In this document: piece after piece, positions 1-6,434 of the stretch
Layout: each line of letters opens with the position of its first letter
Numbering within the stretch: the first letter of the stretch is position 1
Assembly: GCA_027070475.1 (NCBI GenBank)
Contig: JALXDT010000115.1
Span: 1-6,632, forward strand
Direction of reading: 5' to 3'
Length of the DNA stretch: 6,632 nucleotides
DNA from: Candidatus Aminicenantota bacterium
Lineage (GTDB): Bacteria > Acidobacteriota > Aminicenantia > JAMOAD01
Program-made: the position numbers and the translations under genes
The notes under the pieces: model-generated
Seen by the model: only the letters and a program-made list of their open reading frames with translations
Database searches by the model: none
Told to the model about the DNA's origin: nothing

Positions 1-251
1 GCTAAACAGATAACTGCTTCACCTTTTAATTGGTTTTTATTTATGAAAGATATATCATCATACTCTCTTGCATAGAATTTTTTATTATCTGTTCCTTTTC
101 CATAAAATTTTATGTTTAAGATATTCTCATGATGGATATTTGATAAGAACTCATACTTTTCATCAAACAAAATTTCAACTTTTTGAGACAAAAAATAATC
201 CCAATAGAGATTATCCTTTATTCTTTTAATTCTGGTAAAATAATTGAACAT
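1..251 (-). CDS. Partial CDS, N-terminus of a protein-kinase-like protein
   Basis: Only the first 83 codons are present; the frame is open to the window edge. ATG at 251-249 shares its A with the TAA of the upstream TPR gene (TAATG), and there is no Shine-Dalgarno upstream, so translation probably depends on reinitiation. Residues 31-65 resemble the alpha-C helix to hinge part of a protein-kinase N-lobe: EKYEFLSNIHHENIL matches the usual E-x-x-x-L-x-x-L-x-H-x-N-I pattern, followed by KFYGKGTDNKKFYAREY, like beta4-beta5 and the hinge. The part before it (RIKRIKDNLYWDYFLSQKVE) is short, lacks a glycine-rich loop and has no clear VAIK lysine. It may therefore be a pseudokinase or a degenerate kinase-like sensor domain. 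The catalytic loop and any further domains lie outside the window, so function cannot be assigned. Real coding is well supported by the coupling and the open frame; the kinase assignment is inference from motif resemblance. Confidence 0.6.
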   Translation of the reverse strand, partial: MFNYFTRIKRIKDNLYWDYFLSQKVEILFDEKYEFLSNIHHENILNIKFYGKGTDNKKFYAREYDDISFINKNQLKGEAVICL

Positions 252-3076
252 TATGAGCGCAAAGAATTAAGCTTTTCGCTTGCATCTCGATAGTTTGGAT
301 CTTCCTTTACTATTTCATTTAAAAGATTTATTGCCTCATTAATCTTTCCTTCAATCTCATAGAGGTTTGCAAGTTCATATTTAAGAGAAAGATATTCCTC
401 TTTGCTTCTACCTTTTACATTTAAAGCTTCCTTGAACCATCTTTCCGCTTCACTAAAAACCCCCTTTTTAAAAAAAGAAAGACCTAAATGGACAAAAGAA
501 TCAAATTTGTATTTTTCACTTTTGCTTGAAATTAAGAAATCGTTTATTGCTTCATCGTAAAGCCCCATACCAAAATAGGCTATCCCCAGATTGTACCTTG
601 TTCCATAGTCCTCTTTCTCAATTGTTCCTTCTAATTTTTCTTTAAATTGACTTAAAATATCATCAAGATTTTTTTCCATTGTTGTTGTAACAGTATCCTT
701 TGCTTCTTCTGATACATCTTTTATCGCCTTGATTTCATCGGAAACAACAGTTCCTACTTCATAATAGTATGATTCTGGGATATCAAATATATCTTCACCC
801 TCTAAAAGATTATTAAAATCTTCCATCTCTTGATCAATATCTAAAATATCGCTATCTTTTATACTGCTAATATCTTCAGAGGTATCCAACTCTTTATCTA
901 TTTTTTCCTCAGCAAGATCAAAATCAAAGTCTAAATCCTCAAAAACCGGGTTGTCAGAAAGATTATCTGCTTCAGAGAAAGCTTCCATTCCCCTGTTATT
1001 GTCATCACTCTTCAATTCTGTTGCTTTTTCTCTATTATCTTCTAAAACAAGCTCTTCTTTATTTCCCATATCAGGGAAGAGCTCTTCCTCTGACTTTTCT
1101 TCAATAACCGAATCTTCCAAATCCTCTTTTGTTTCACTATTTTCCAATGATAGATCTAAATCAATTTCGATTTCATCCTCTATTTCCATTTCTTCTGACT
1201 CATTTTTTCCAGTTATATTATTTTCACTAATTTCTATCTCCTGCTCCTTTTTACTGTCTTCCTCAATAAAAAGTTCATCCTCTAAATCATTGTTGAATTC
1301 ATTAACCTCTTTTTCATCTTCTTTAAATTCAGATGTTTTCCTGAGATTTTCAATAAACTCTTTCTTTTTGATTAATTCAAGATTATTGGGATAAATTTCC
1401 AGAGCTTTCATAACGGTTTTTTCTGCTTCATCTAAAAAGTCATTGTTTATGAAAAACTCTATTTCTCCAAGAAATTCTTCAACTTTTTTTTCATTCTCTT
1501 TAAATTCAGTATCAGCACCTTCTTCAGTTTCTCCAAAAGAAATTTCAGTTTTAGAGGAGGTTATATAATTATTTAAAAGGGGATCATTGGGGAAATATTT
1601 AATTAGCCTCTCAACTATGGCTGCTATTGATTCTTTTTCTCCGAGCCTTTCATATATTTCAATTAATTGATGTCCTGTTTTTAATGCTTGATCCAAGGAA
1701 TTGTTTTTAAGGAGAAAATCTAAAAGTTGTTCTTTGATTCGCGGGTTAGAAGGATACATTTCACTTAAATTTTGTACTTCTCTTATTGCTTCCTCCTTAA
1801 AACCACTTTCGAAAATTTTTACAAACTGACTTAAATTTTCCACTATGGTTTTTTCCTCTATTTCTCTTCTCTTTTTTTCTTCTTCATCAACCTCTTTTTC
1901 TCCTTTTGTAAGCCTGGAAAGACGCTCCAATTCAAATCTAAATTCTTCCTTTGTTGGATCCATAATTAACAATTTTTCATAAATTTCCTTTGCCTTTTCA
2001 TATTCTTTGTTATTCTCATATACTTCAGCGATGGACACTAAGACAAGAATTAAACTATTCTCTTTTCCAAATTTTTCAAAGATTGAAGCTCTTTTTTGAA
2101 GAGCCGGGAGAAATTGAGGATTTTTTGTCAAAATCACATTTAAAAGATCCTGAGCTTTATTCTCTTTATTATTGTCTATTAGTAGATCTATGACGGGATT
2201 TATTAATTCAAAGGCTTTTGTATAATTATTTTGTTCTACATAAAGTTTAGCAAGATATTCATAGGGTTCAACATCTGTTATATCAATATCTTTTGACAAC
2301 TGAAGAAGAATCTCTTCTGCTTTTTCATAATTTTTTGTTTCAAGATAGAGTTGAGATAATAGCTTTTTAAACTCTCCTTTCTTGTCTTTATCTTTAATAT
2401 TTTCTAAAAATATAATAGCTTCTTCAATCTTTTCATTCTTTTTGTAAGTATCGATTAATGTTTTTAAATAAAGTAAATTCTGGTCTAAATTAAAAGCCTC
2501 TTTATATGCTTCTATGGCTTTTTCTACCTCTCCTCTTTTATTGTAAATATCACCTATTTTAACATAGGTTTCAGCAGCTCCTTGAGGGTGATATTCTTTT
2601 TTATACATTTCAGCTAATGTCATTAAAATATCAATGTTTTCTCTATCTAATTCAGCTAATTTTTTATAAACTTTTAAAACTTCATCTGTTTTCTTTTGAA
2701 ATTTTAAGTATTCTGCCACATCTATATATATCTTTTTAGCATCAACCTCTGCCCCGATTCTTTGAAAGAGTTCTCCCAATTTAAAAGCAACCTCAATATT
2801 TTTGGGATCAAGCCTGTATATTTTTCTGTATATAGCAATGCTTTTAGGTATATTATCTGTTTTCTCATAGTATTCAGCAAGTTTTTTATAGTATTTATAT
2901 GCTTCTCTATAGTTACCTACCCTTACATAGAGGTCTCCCAATTGATTAATAGCCGCAAGGTCTCTGGGATTAATCTGCAAAAGTTTAAGATATTCATTTA
3001 TAGCATTTTGTAGTTTTCCACTCTTTATGTACTTTTCTATATTTTTCAGAATCTTCCTTGTATCATCCCTTGCCAC
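251..3076 (-). CDS. Large cytoplasmic TPR-repeat protein with acidic central region
   Basis: The product has 941 residues and no signal peptide or membrane segment. Residues ~7-375 form an array of about ten degenerate tetratricopeptide repeats, for example 167-200 (IGDIYNKRGEVEKAIEAYKEAF) with the typical G-Y and A-Y spacing. A charged stretch (391-410) precedes more TPR-like helices (~411-500 and ~530-575). Residues ~583-770 are very rich in Glu, Asp and Ser and probably disordered. A final TPR block fills ~803-941, including YNLGIAYFGMGLYDEAINDF. TPR arrays bind partner proteins, so a scaffold or adaptor role is likely, but no specific function can be named. The layout (TPRs, acidic linker, C-terminal TPRs) recalls FimV-like proteins and TPR proteins of Acidobacteriota and deltaproteobacteria; this is architecture only. 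The GTG start is chosen because TGAGG lies 6 nt upstream and the first TPR helix begins at once. It follows rnhB by 11 bp and overlaps the kinase-like gene by 1 bp. Confidence 0.85.
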   Translation of the reverse strand: MARDDTRKILKNIEKYIKSGKLQNAINEYLKLLQINPRDLAAINQLGDLYVRVGNYREAYKYYKKLAEYYEKTDNIPKSIAIYRKIYRLDPKNIEVAFKLGELFQRIGAEVDAKKIYIDVAEYLKFQKKTDEVLKVYKKLAELDRENIDILMTLAEMYKKEYHPQGAAETYVKIGDIYNKRGEVEKAIEAYKEAFNLDQNLLYLKTLIDTYKKNEKIEEAIIFLENIKDKDKKGEFKKLLSQLYLETKNYEKAEEILLQLSKDIDITDVEPYEYLAKLYVEQNNYTKAFELINPVIDLLIDNNKENKAQDLLNVILTKNPQFLPALQKRASIFEKFGKENSLILVLVSIAEVYENNKEYEKAKEIYEKLLIMDPTKEEFRFELERLSRLTKGEKEVDEEEKKRREIEEKTIVENLSQFVKIFESGFKEEAIREVQNLSEMYPSNPRIKEQLLDFLLKNNSLDQALKTGHQLIEIYERLGEKESIAAIVERLIKYFPNDPLLNNYITSSKTEISFGETEEGADTEFKENEKKVEEFLGEIEFFINNDFLDEAEKTVMKALEIYPNNLELIKKKEFIENLRKTSEFKEDEKEVNEFNNDLEDELFIEEDSKKEQEIEISENNITGKNESEEMEIEDEIEIDLDLSLENSETKEDLEDSVIEEKSEEELFPDMGNKEELVLEDNREKATELKSDDNNRGMEAFSEADNLSDNPVFEDLDFDFDLAEEKIDKELDTSEDISSIKDSDILDIDQEMEDFNNLLEGEDIFDIPESYYYEVGTVVSDEIKAIKDVSEEAKDTVTTTMEKNLDDILSQFKEKLEGTIEKEDYGTRYNLGIAYFGMGLYDEAINDFLISSKSEKYKFDSFVHLGLSFFKKGVFSEAERWFKEALNVKGRSKEEYLSLKYELANLYEIEGKINEAINLLNEIVKEDPNYRDASEKLNSLRS
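767..1330 (-). other. Acidic low-complexity segment of the TPR protein
   Basis: This is the part encoding residues ~583-770, dominated by Glu and Asp with Ser and Asn, such as EIEDEIEIDLDLSLE and FEDLDFDFDLAEE. It carries no TPR signature and separates the N-terminal repeats from the C-terminal TPR block. It is most likely a flexible, negatively charged linker that could bind basic partners or hold short docking motifs. On the plus strand the GAA/GAT-rich codons read as a Ser/Phe-rich open frame, which is an artefact. Confidence 0.7.
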
Positions 3077-3082
3077 TTAAAG

Positions 3083-3087
3083 CCTCA
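3083..3087 (-). promoter_or_regulatory. Ribosome binding site supporting the GTG start of the TPR gene
   Basis: On the minus strand TGAGG follows the rnhB TAG stop directly and lies 6 nt before GTG (3076-3074). There is no ATG nearby in this frame, so this weak but correctly spaced site supports GTG initiation. Confidence 0.5.
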
Positions 3088-3648
3088 CTAATTTTTTATT
3101 TTAAAAGATTTTCTGTGAAATATAGTCAAACCATATCTTTTAATTGCTTCTTTATGTTCTTTTGTTGCATAACCTTTGTTTTTGTTTAATCCAAATGGGG
3201 GAAAGTACTTGGAAAAGTCTATGATTAACCTGTCTCTTAAAACTTTGGCTACTATTGAAGCTGCAGATATGACAGGAATTTTTTCATCACCCTTGATAAC
3301 TACTTTTTGTTTGTATGGGAGGTTATTTATTCTGTATCCGTCAACATAAACAATGTCAAACTCTTTTTTTAGATTTAGAACAGCATTTCTGAGACATTCA
3401 ATATTAGCTTTTTGTATATTTATTTGGTCAATATCAAAATTTGAAATAAAGCTCACAGAAATTTCTTCCGCTGTTTCTTCAATTAATTTAAAATACTTTT
3501 CCCTCTGTTTTGCACTCAATTTTTTCGAATCTTTTACCCCATGTGGGATATTGTTTTTTTTGTAAGCAACAGCAGCAGCAAAAATCGGCCCGAATAAAGC
3601 TCCTCTGCCCACTTCATCTACACCCACTACTATCTGTTCCCCACCCAA
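3088..3648 (-). CDS. rnhB: Ribonuclease HII
   Basis: A 186-residue cytoplasmic enzyme that cuts the RNA strand of RNA-DNA hybrids and nicks DNA 5' of single misincorporated ribonucleotides, starting ribonucleotide excision repair. The DEDD metal-binding residues are all visible: Asp11 and Glu12 (VGVDEVGRG), Asp103 (YVDGY) and Asp121 (KGDEKIPVISAASIVAKV). The GRG motif (14-16) that senses the 2'-OH is intact, as are the conserved Tyr in NKGYATKEH (Tyr160) and the closing HRKSF. The length is on the short side of normal (about 190-260), with no C-terminal extension. The start is TTG immediately after the rplS TAG: AGAGGAG lies 4 nt upstream inside rplS, and any later start would fall too close to the catalytic DE. 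Pairing with rplS is a common bacterial arrangement and implies co-transcription with L19. No missing residues; it should be active. Confidence 0.96.
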   Translation of the reverse strand: MGGEQIVVGVDEVGRGALFGPIFAAAVAYKKNNIPHGVKDSKKLSAKQREKYFKLIEETAEEISVSFISNFDIDQINIQKANIECLRNAVLNLKKEFDIVYVDGYRINNLPYKQKVVIKGDEKIPVISAASIVAKVLRDRLIIDFSKYFPPFGLNKNKGYATKEHKEAIKRYGLTIFHRKSFKIKN

Positions 3649-3990
3649 CTATCTCCTCTCTTTTATCCTTGCCTTTTTACCAACAAGGTTTCTTAAATAG
3701 TAAAGTTTAGATCTTCTTACTATTCCTCTTCTAACAACCTTAATATCCTGGACAGTCGGAGAATGTAGTGGGAAAATTCTCTCAACCCCAATGCCATAAG
3801 AAACTCTTCTTACTGTTATTGTTTCTCTGATTCCTGAACCTTTCCTCGCAATAACAACACCTTCATATATCTGTGTTCTTTCTTTTTCTCCTTCTTTAAC
3901 CTTAACAGAAACTTTCACAGTATCTCCAATATTAAAAGCAGGTATCTCCTTTTTTAAATACTCCTGTTCAACTTTTGAAAGTATTTCCAT
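3649..3990 (-). CDS. rplS: 50S ribosomal protein L19
   Basis: The 113-residue product has the usual length and full signature of bacterial L19, which sits at the interface of the 30S and 50S subunits. Recognisable blocks are the N-terminal helix, FNIGDTVKVSVKVKEG (19-34), YEGVVIARKGSG (42-53), the family signature GVERIFPLHSP (68-78), VVRRGIVRRSKLYYLR (85-100) and the basic C-terminus KARIKERR. The ATG has AAAAGGAG 7 nt upstream, and a strong promoter lies 30-58 bp upstream. The gene abuts rnhB with no spacer. In many bacteria it follows rpsP-rimM-trmD; here the upstream gene is dapF, so that cluster is split. Expression should be high and growth-linked; no hairpin resembling a known L19 leader was evident in the short 5' untranslated region. 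Confidence 0.98.
   Translation of the reverse strand: MEILSKVEQEYLKKEIPAFNIGDTVKVSVKVKEGEKERTQIYEGVVIARKGSGIRETITVRRVSYGIGVERIFPLHSPTVQDIKVVRRGIVRRSKLYYLRNLVGKKARIKERR
3653..3659 (-). promoter_or_regulatory. Ribosome binding site for rnhB inside the rplS 3' end
   Basis: AGAGGAG lies within the last codons of rplS, 4 nt before the TTG that begins rnhB. The spacing is a little short but the match to anti-Shine-Dalgarno is strong. It decides the TTG start and couples rnhB translation to rplS termination. Confidence 0.7.
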
Positions 3991-3997
3991 TTTCCTT

Positions 3998-4005
3998 CTC
4001 CTTTT
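3998..4005 (-). promoter_or_regulatory. Strong ribosome binding site of rplS
   Basis: AAAAGGAG with a 7-nt spacer to the rplS ATG. It lies inside the short leader predicted from the promoter just upstream. Confidence 0.8.
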
Positions 4006-4019
4006 AAATTTTCTGCTAT

Positions 4020-4048
4020 ATTGTAATATTTTTCTCTTCTTTTTTCAA
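4020..4048 (-). promoter_or_regulatory. Sigma70-type promoter of the rplS-rnhB-TPR operon
   Basis: On the minus strand TTGAAA (4048-4043) is separated by exactly 17 nt from TACAAT (4025-4020). Each hexamer differs from consensus at only one position (TTGACA, TATAAT). Transcription would start near 4012-4014, giving a leader of about 23 nt that contains the rplS ribosome binding site. In an AT-rich genome chance matches occur, but location, spacing and quality agree. Confidence 0.7.
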
Positions 4049-4072
4049 TAGGACTTTTTCTCCTTTATATTG

Positions 4073-4921
4073 CTAATCATCACTTATAAAAAATTCACCA
4101 TTTAAAATATGCTGTGAAATTCCATTTAAATAAACTTTTTCATCTATGCACTCAATTGTTATCTCTCCAGCTTTAGTTTTTACTGAAACATTCTCATCCA
4201 AAGCACCTTTTAATCTTCCAGCAATTACAGCTGCTGAAGATCCACTACCAGAAGAAAGGGTTTCTCCTACTCCCCTTTCCCAGAACAGAACCTCAATATT
4301 GTTTCTATCTATGATTTTTACAAATTCCACATTTGTTCTGTTTGGGAAAAAGGCGTGAGATTCAATTTCCTTTCCTATCTGTTGAAGTTCAAATGAAGAG
4401 GGAAAACTATCCAGAAAAACAATTGTATGCGGATTGCCCATTGAAAGAATTGTTACATTATAAACTCTTTTATTTATATTTAGAGGATAATCAACTATCT
4501 TTTGATATGAAGTCCCATCATAAAAAGGAATTTCATCAGAAGAAAAAAGTGGTTTTCCCATATCAACTTTTAGTTTTACAGAATGTTTCCCTACATCTAA
4601 AATCTTTACATCTCTTTCTCCTGCTTTTGTAAGAAAGTATACAGTATCATCAACATCTTCTTTATACTTTAAGGCAACAAAGGCACCTGCATTTATCAGT
4701 CCATTTCCTGAGATCTCTGCTTCAGTTCCATTGTTATTCCATATACGAAAATCGAATTTATTTCCTTCTATTCTGTTCAAAAAAACTATTCCGTCGGCTC
4801 CAACTCCGAAGTGCCTGTCACAAACTTTTAGGGCAATATCTTTTCTTTTTAAATTATTGTACTCTATGTTTTCTACTATAATAAAATCATTACCAGAAGC
4901 TTGAAGTTTGTCTATTATCAT
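4073..4921 (-). CDS. dapF: Diaminopimelate epimerase family protein with both catalytic Cys replaced by Ser
   Basis: The 282-residue length is normal for DapF, which interconverts LL- and meso-diaminopimelate in lysine and peptidoglycan synthesis. Two homologous halves are intact. Conserved motifs visible are GNDF (Asn11), CDRHFGVGADG (34-44), the NNNGTEAE substrate loop (Asn62), MGNPH (Asn163), FPNRTNVEF (Asn197), ERGVGET (Glu215, Arg216) and GSG (225-227). However, the two catalytic cysteines are both Ser: CGNG is SGNG (Ser71, codon TCA) and the second ACGSG is SSGSG (Ser224, codon TCT). The following R-C of CGNGxRC is also lost (SGNGLINA). The only cysteines left, Cys34 and Cys258, are not at catalytic positions. 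There is no frameshift or decay. Translation starts in an ATGA overlap with htrA and lacks a clear Shine-Dalgarno, so it is probably coupled. Family assignment is firm; epimerase activity is uncertain, and the protein may be a divergent epimerase/racemase or have another activity. Confidence 0.88.
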   Translation of the reverse strand: MIIDKLQASGNDFIIVENIEYNNLKRKDIALKVCDRHFGVGADGIVFLNRIEGNKFDFRIWNNNGTEAEISGNGLINAGAFVALKYKEDVDDTVYFLTKAGERDVKILDVGKHSVKLKVDMGKPLFSSDEIPFYDGTSYQKIVDYPLNINKRVYNVTILSMGNPHTIVFLDSFPSSFELQQIGKEIESHAFFPNRTNVEFVKIIDRNNIEVLFWERGVGETLSSGSGSSAAVIAGRLKGALDENVSVKTKAGEITIECIDEKVYLNGISQHILNGEFFISDD

Positions 4922-6393
4922 TGTGAAAGACTTATACTTCTAAGGATTTCATAAATACTTCCATCTCTGGCTATTCTTTTAATTTTAAGCATAACGGCTC
5001 TTTTCCCCATACTTTTTGCTTTTGTAATAAGTCTCTTGAATTGAGCGACATTTAGAACCCTGACTCTGTTGACTTCTGTTATTATGTCTCCCCTTAAAAT
5101 ACCGGCATCATCTGCAGGAGAGTAAGGTTTAACGCTAACCACCAAAACTCCCTTTGAGACAGGAAGATTGTAATTATCTGCTATTCTTTTATTCAAAGTA
5201 ATTAAATTCATCCCGAGGTTAAGGTCTTCTACATTGGAGGGTGATGAATTGTTTTCTCCTCCTTTTTCCCCTAATTTCCCAATCTTAACCTTCTTTGATA
5301 TAAGTTTTCCTTCTCTAATTATTCCCAAACTTACAAAGGTACCGGGTTTTGTTGCACCTATAATAACCTTTAATTCTGTGGAGTTTTTTATCTTTTTACC
5401 ATTAACACTGACTATAACATCGTAAGGTTTGAGTCCATATTTATCAGCTGGACTACCTGGGGTTACCTGTGATATAAGAGCTCCCCTTGTGTTTTTTAAT
5501 CCAAGAGCATCTTTATCTTCTGGTGAAATATCTTGAATCATAACTCCCAGCCAACCTCTTATAACCTTTCCTGTAGTTTTAAGCTCTGAAATTATAATCT
5601 TTACAAGATTGGAGGGAATTGCAAAACCAATGCCCACTGAACCTTCATTAGGTGTTAATATTGCTGAATTTACTCCAATCACTTCACCTTTAAGGTTAAC
5701 TAAAGGACCTCCTGAATTTCCCTTGTTTATAGCTGCATCAGTTTGTATATAATCTGCATAATCTGCAATTCCCAGCTGTCTTCCCTTTGCAGAAATAATT
5801 CCTGCTGTTACTGTGAATTCTGTCCCCAGAGGGTTTCCGATTGCTAAAACCCATTCTCCCACTTGAACTTTTGAAGAATCTCCAAGATTAAGAAATTGGA
5901 AGTTTTTGCCTTTTATTTTAATTAAAGCAAGATCTGTTTTGGGATCTCTTCCTATTATTTTGGCTTTATATCTTGTTCCATCATATGTATAAACTTCTAC
6001 CTTTGTTGCTTTTTCAACCACATGGTTATTTGTAACTATATATCCATCCTGGGAGATAAGAAATCCTGAGCCGAGTCCCTGTACTCTTCTTTTTTGAGGG
6101 ACTCCGAAAAATCTTTTCCAGAAGTTATCTCCGAAAAAATCATCATTGAAAGAAAAAGGAGTAAGCTGTTGTGTTATTTCAACTGTGGAAATAATCTTGA
6201 CTACAGCAGGTGTAACTTTTTTTGCTGTTTCCACAAATGAAAGATTATTGTTAACAGGAACTGAAGAAGCAAAAACAGTTTGAGGAGATTCTATAGAAGG
6301 TTTTGTCGGAGTTCCAATTCCTCCAAAAAACCAGCCTCCGATTAAAAAACCTACAATTAATGCCGCAACAACAAACCATCCACTTCTTTTCAT
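4918..6393 (-). CDS. htrA: HtrA/DegP-family serine protease with two PDZ domains
   Basis: The 491-residue protein is an envelope quality-control protease that degrades or chaperones misfolded exported proteins. Residues 6-24 (WFVVAALIVGFLIGGWF) form one hydrophobic helix after MKR; it could be an uncleaved anchor, or a signal sequence cleaved near VFA-SS (~42). The protease domain spans ~52-268 with an intact triad: His124 (TNNHVV), Asp154 (KTDLALI) and Ser227 (GNSGGP). The regulatory FFGDNFWKRFFG segment (87-97) before the first beta-strands is typical of the family. PDZ1 covers ~270-372 (GWLGVMIQ, then SPADKYGL), and PDZ2 ~389-488 after a Gly/Ser/Asn linker (GVLVVSV, then SPADDAGI). Two PDZs match DegP/DegQ rather than DegS. 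The start has AGAGGAGG 7 nt upstream. Its stop overlaps the dapF start (ATGA). The family is certain; whether it is nearer DegP, DegQ or MucD cannot be told from sequence alone. Confidence 0.96.
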   Translation of the reverse strand: MKRSGWFVVAALIVGFLIGGWFFGGIGTPTKPSIESPQTVFASSVPVNNNLSFVETAKKVTPAVVKIISTVEITQQLTPFSFNDDFFGDNFWKRFFGVPQKRRVQGLGSGFLISQDGYIVTNNHVVEKATKVEVYTYDGTRYKAKIIGRDPKTDLALIKIKGKNFQFLNLGDSSKVQVGEWVLAIGNPLGTEFTVTAGIISAKGRQLGIADYADYIQTDAAINKGNSGGPLVNLKGEVIGVNSAILTPNEGSVGIGFAIPSNLVKIIISELKTTGKVIRGWLGVMIQDISPEDKDALGLKNTRGALISQVTPGSPADKYGLKPYDVIVSVNGKKIKNSTELKVIIGATKPGTFVSLGIIREGKLISKKVKIGKLGEKGGENNSSPSNVEDLNLGMNLITLNKRIADNYNLPVSKGVLVVSVKPYSPADDAGILRGDIITEVNRVRVLNVAQFKRLITKAKSMGKRAVMLKIKRIARDGSIYEILRSISLSQ

Positions 6394-6400
6394 TGTTTTA

Positions 6401-6408
6401 CCTCCTCT
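6401..6408 (-). promoter_or_regulatory. Strong ribosome binding site of htrA
   Basis: AGAGGAGG lies 7 nt before the htrA ATG, close to the ideal Shine-Dalgarno sequence and spacing. It fixes the start codon. Confidence 0.85.
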
Positions 6409-6419
6409 AATATGAATTA

Positions 6420-6434
6420 GTATTTATAAAATAC
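6420..6434 (-). repeat. Short perfect inverted repeat in the htrA upstream region
   Basis: On the minus strand GTATTT-TAT-AAATAC is a 6-bp perfect inverted repeat with a 3-base centre. It overlaps the candidate -10 region and lies 12 bp before the htrA Shine-Dalgarno. It could be an operator for a dimeric regulator. It is all A/T except for the outer G/C pair, so chance is a serious alternative. Confidence 0.3.

Noticed and set aside
951..1394. Plus-strand open frame encoding a Ser/Phe-rich protein
   Set aside because: It is the antisense of the acidic linker of the TPR gene: GAA/GAT codons read backwards as TTC/ATC and TCT-type Ser/Phe codons. It has no ribosome binding site and no recognisable motif.
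3510..3710. Plus-strand frame with a poly-Gln run
   Set aside because: The Gln run is the antisense, frame-shifted reading of the Ala/Val codons near the start of rnhB; it spans the rnhB/rplS junction and has no independent support.
4051..4064. AGGA/TCCT hairpin after dapF as a terminator
   Set aside because: The stem is only 4 bp with a 7-base loop and no following U-run on the minus strand, too weak for factor-independent termination.
4019..4066. Ten-codon leader peptide (TTG start, AAAGGAG 11 nt upstream) before rplS
   Set aside because: It overlaps the proposed rplS promoter, so it could exist only on readthrough RNA from dapF. The spacing is long and the peptide (KKEEKNITI) has no regulatory codon run.
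4146..4632. Two plus-strand open frames opposite dapF
   Set aside because: They lie antisense to an intact, well-conserved gene, overlap each other and show no family resemblance or ribosome binding site.
4073..4921. dapF as a decaying pseudogene
   Set aside because: The frame is intact and full length, and all other active-site motifs are preserved. The changes are confined to the catalytic cysteines and their neighbours, which is unlike random decay.
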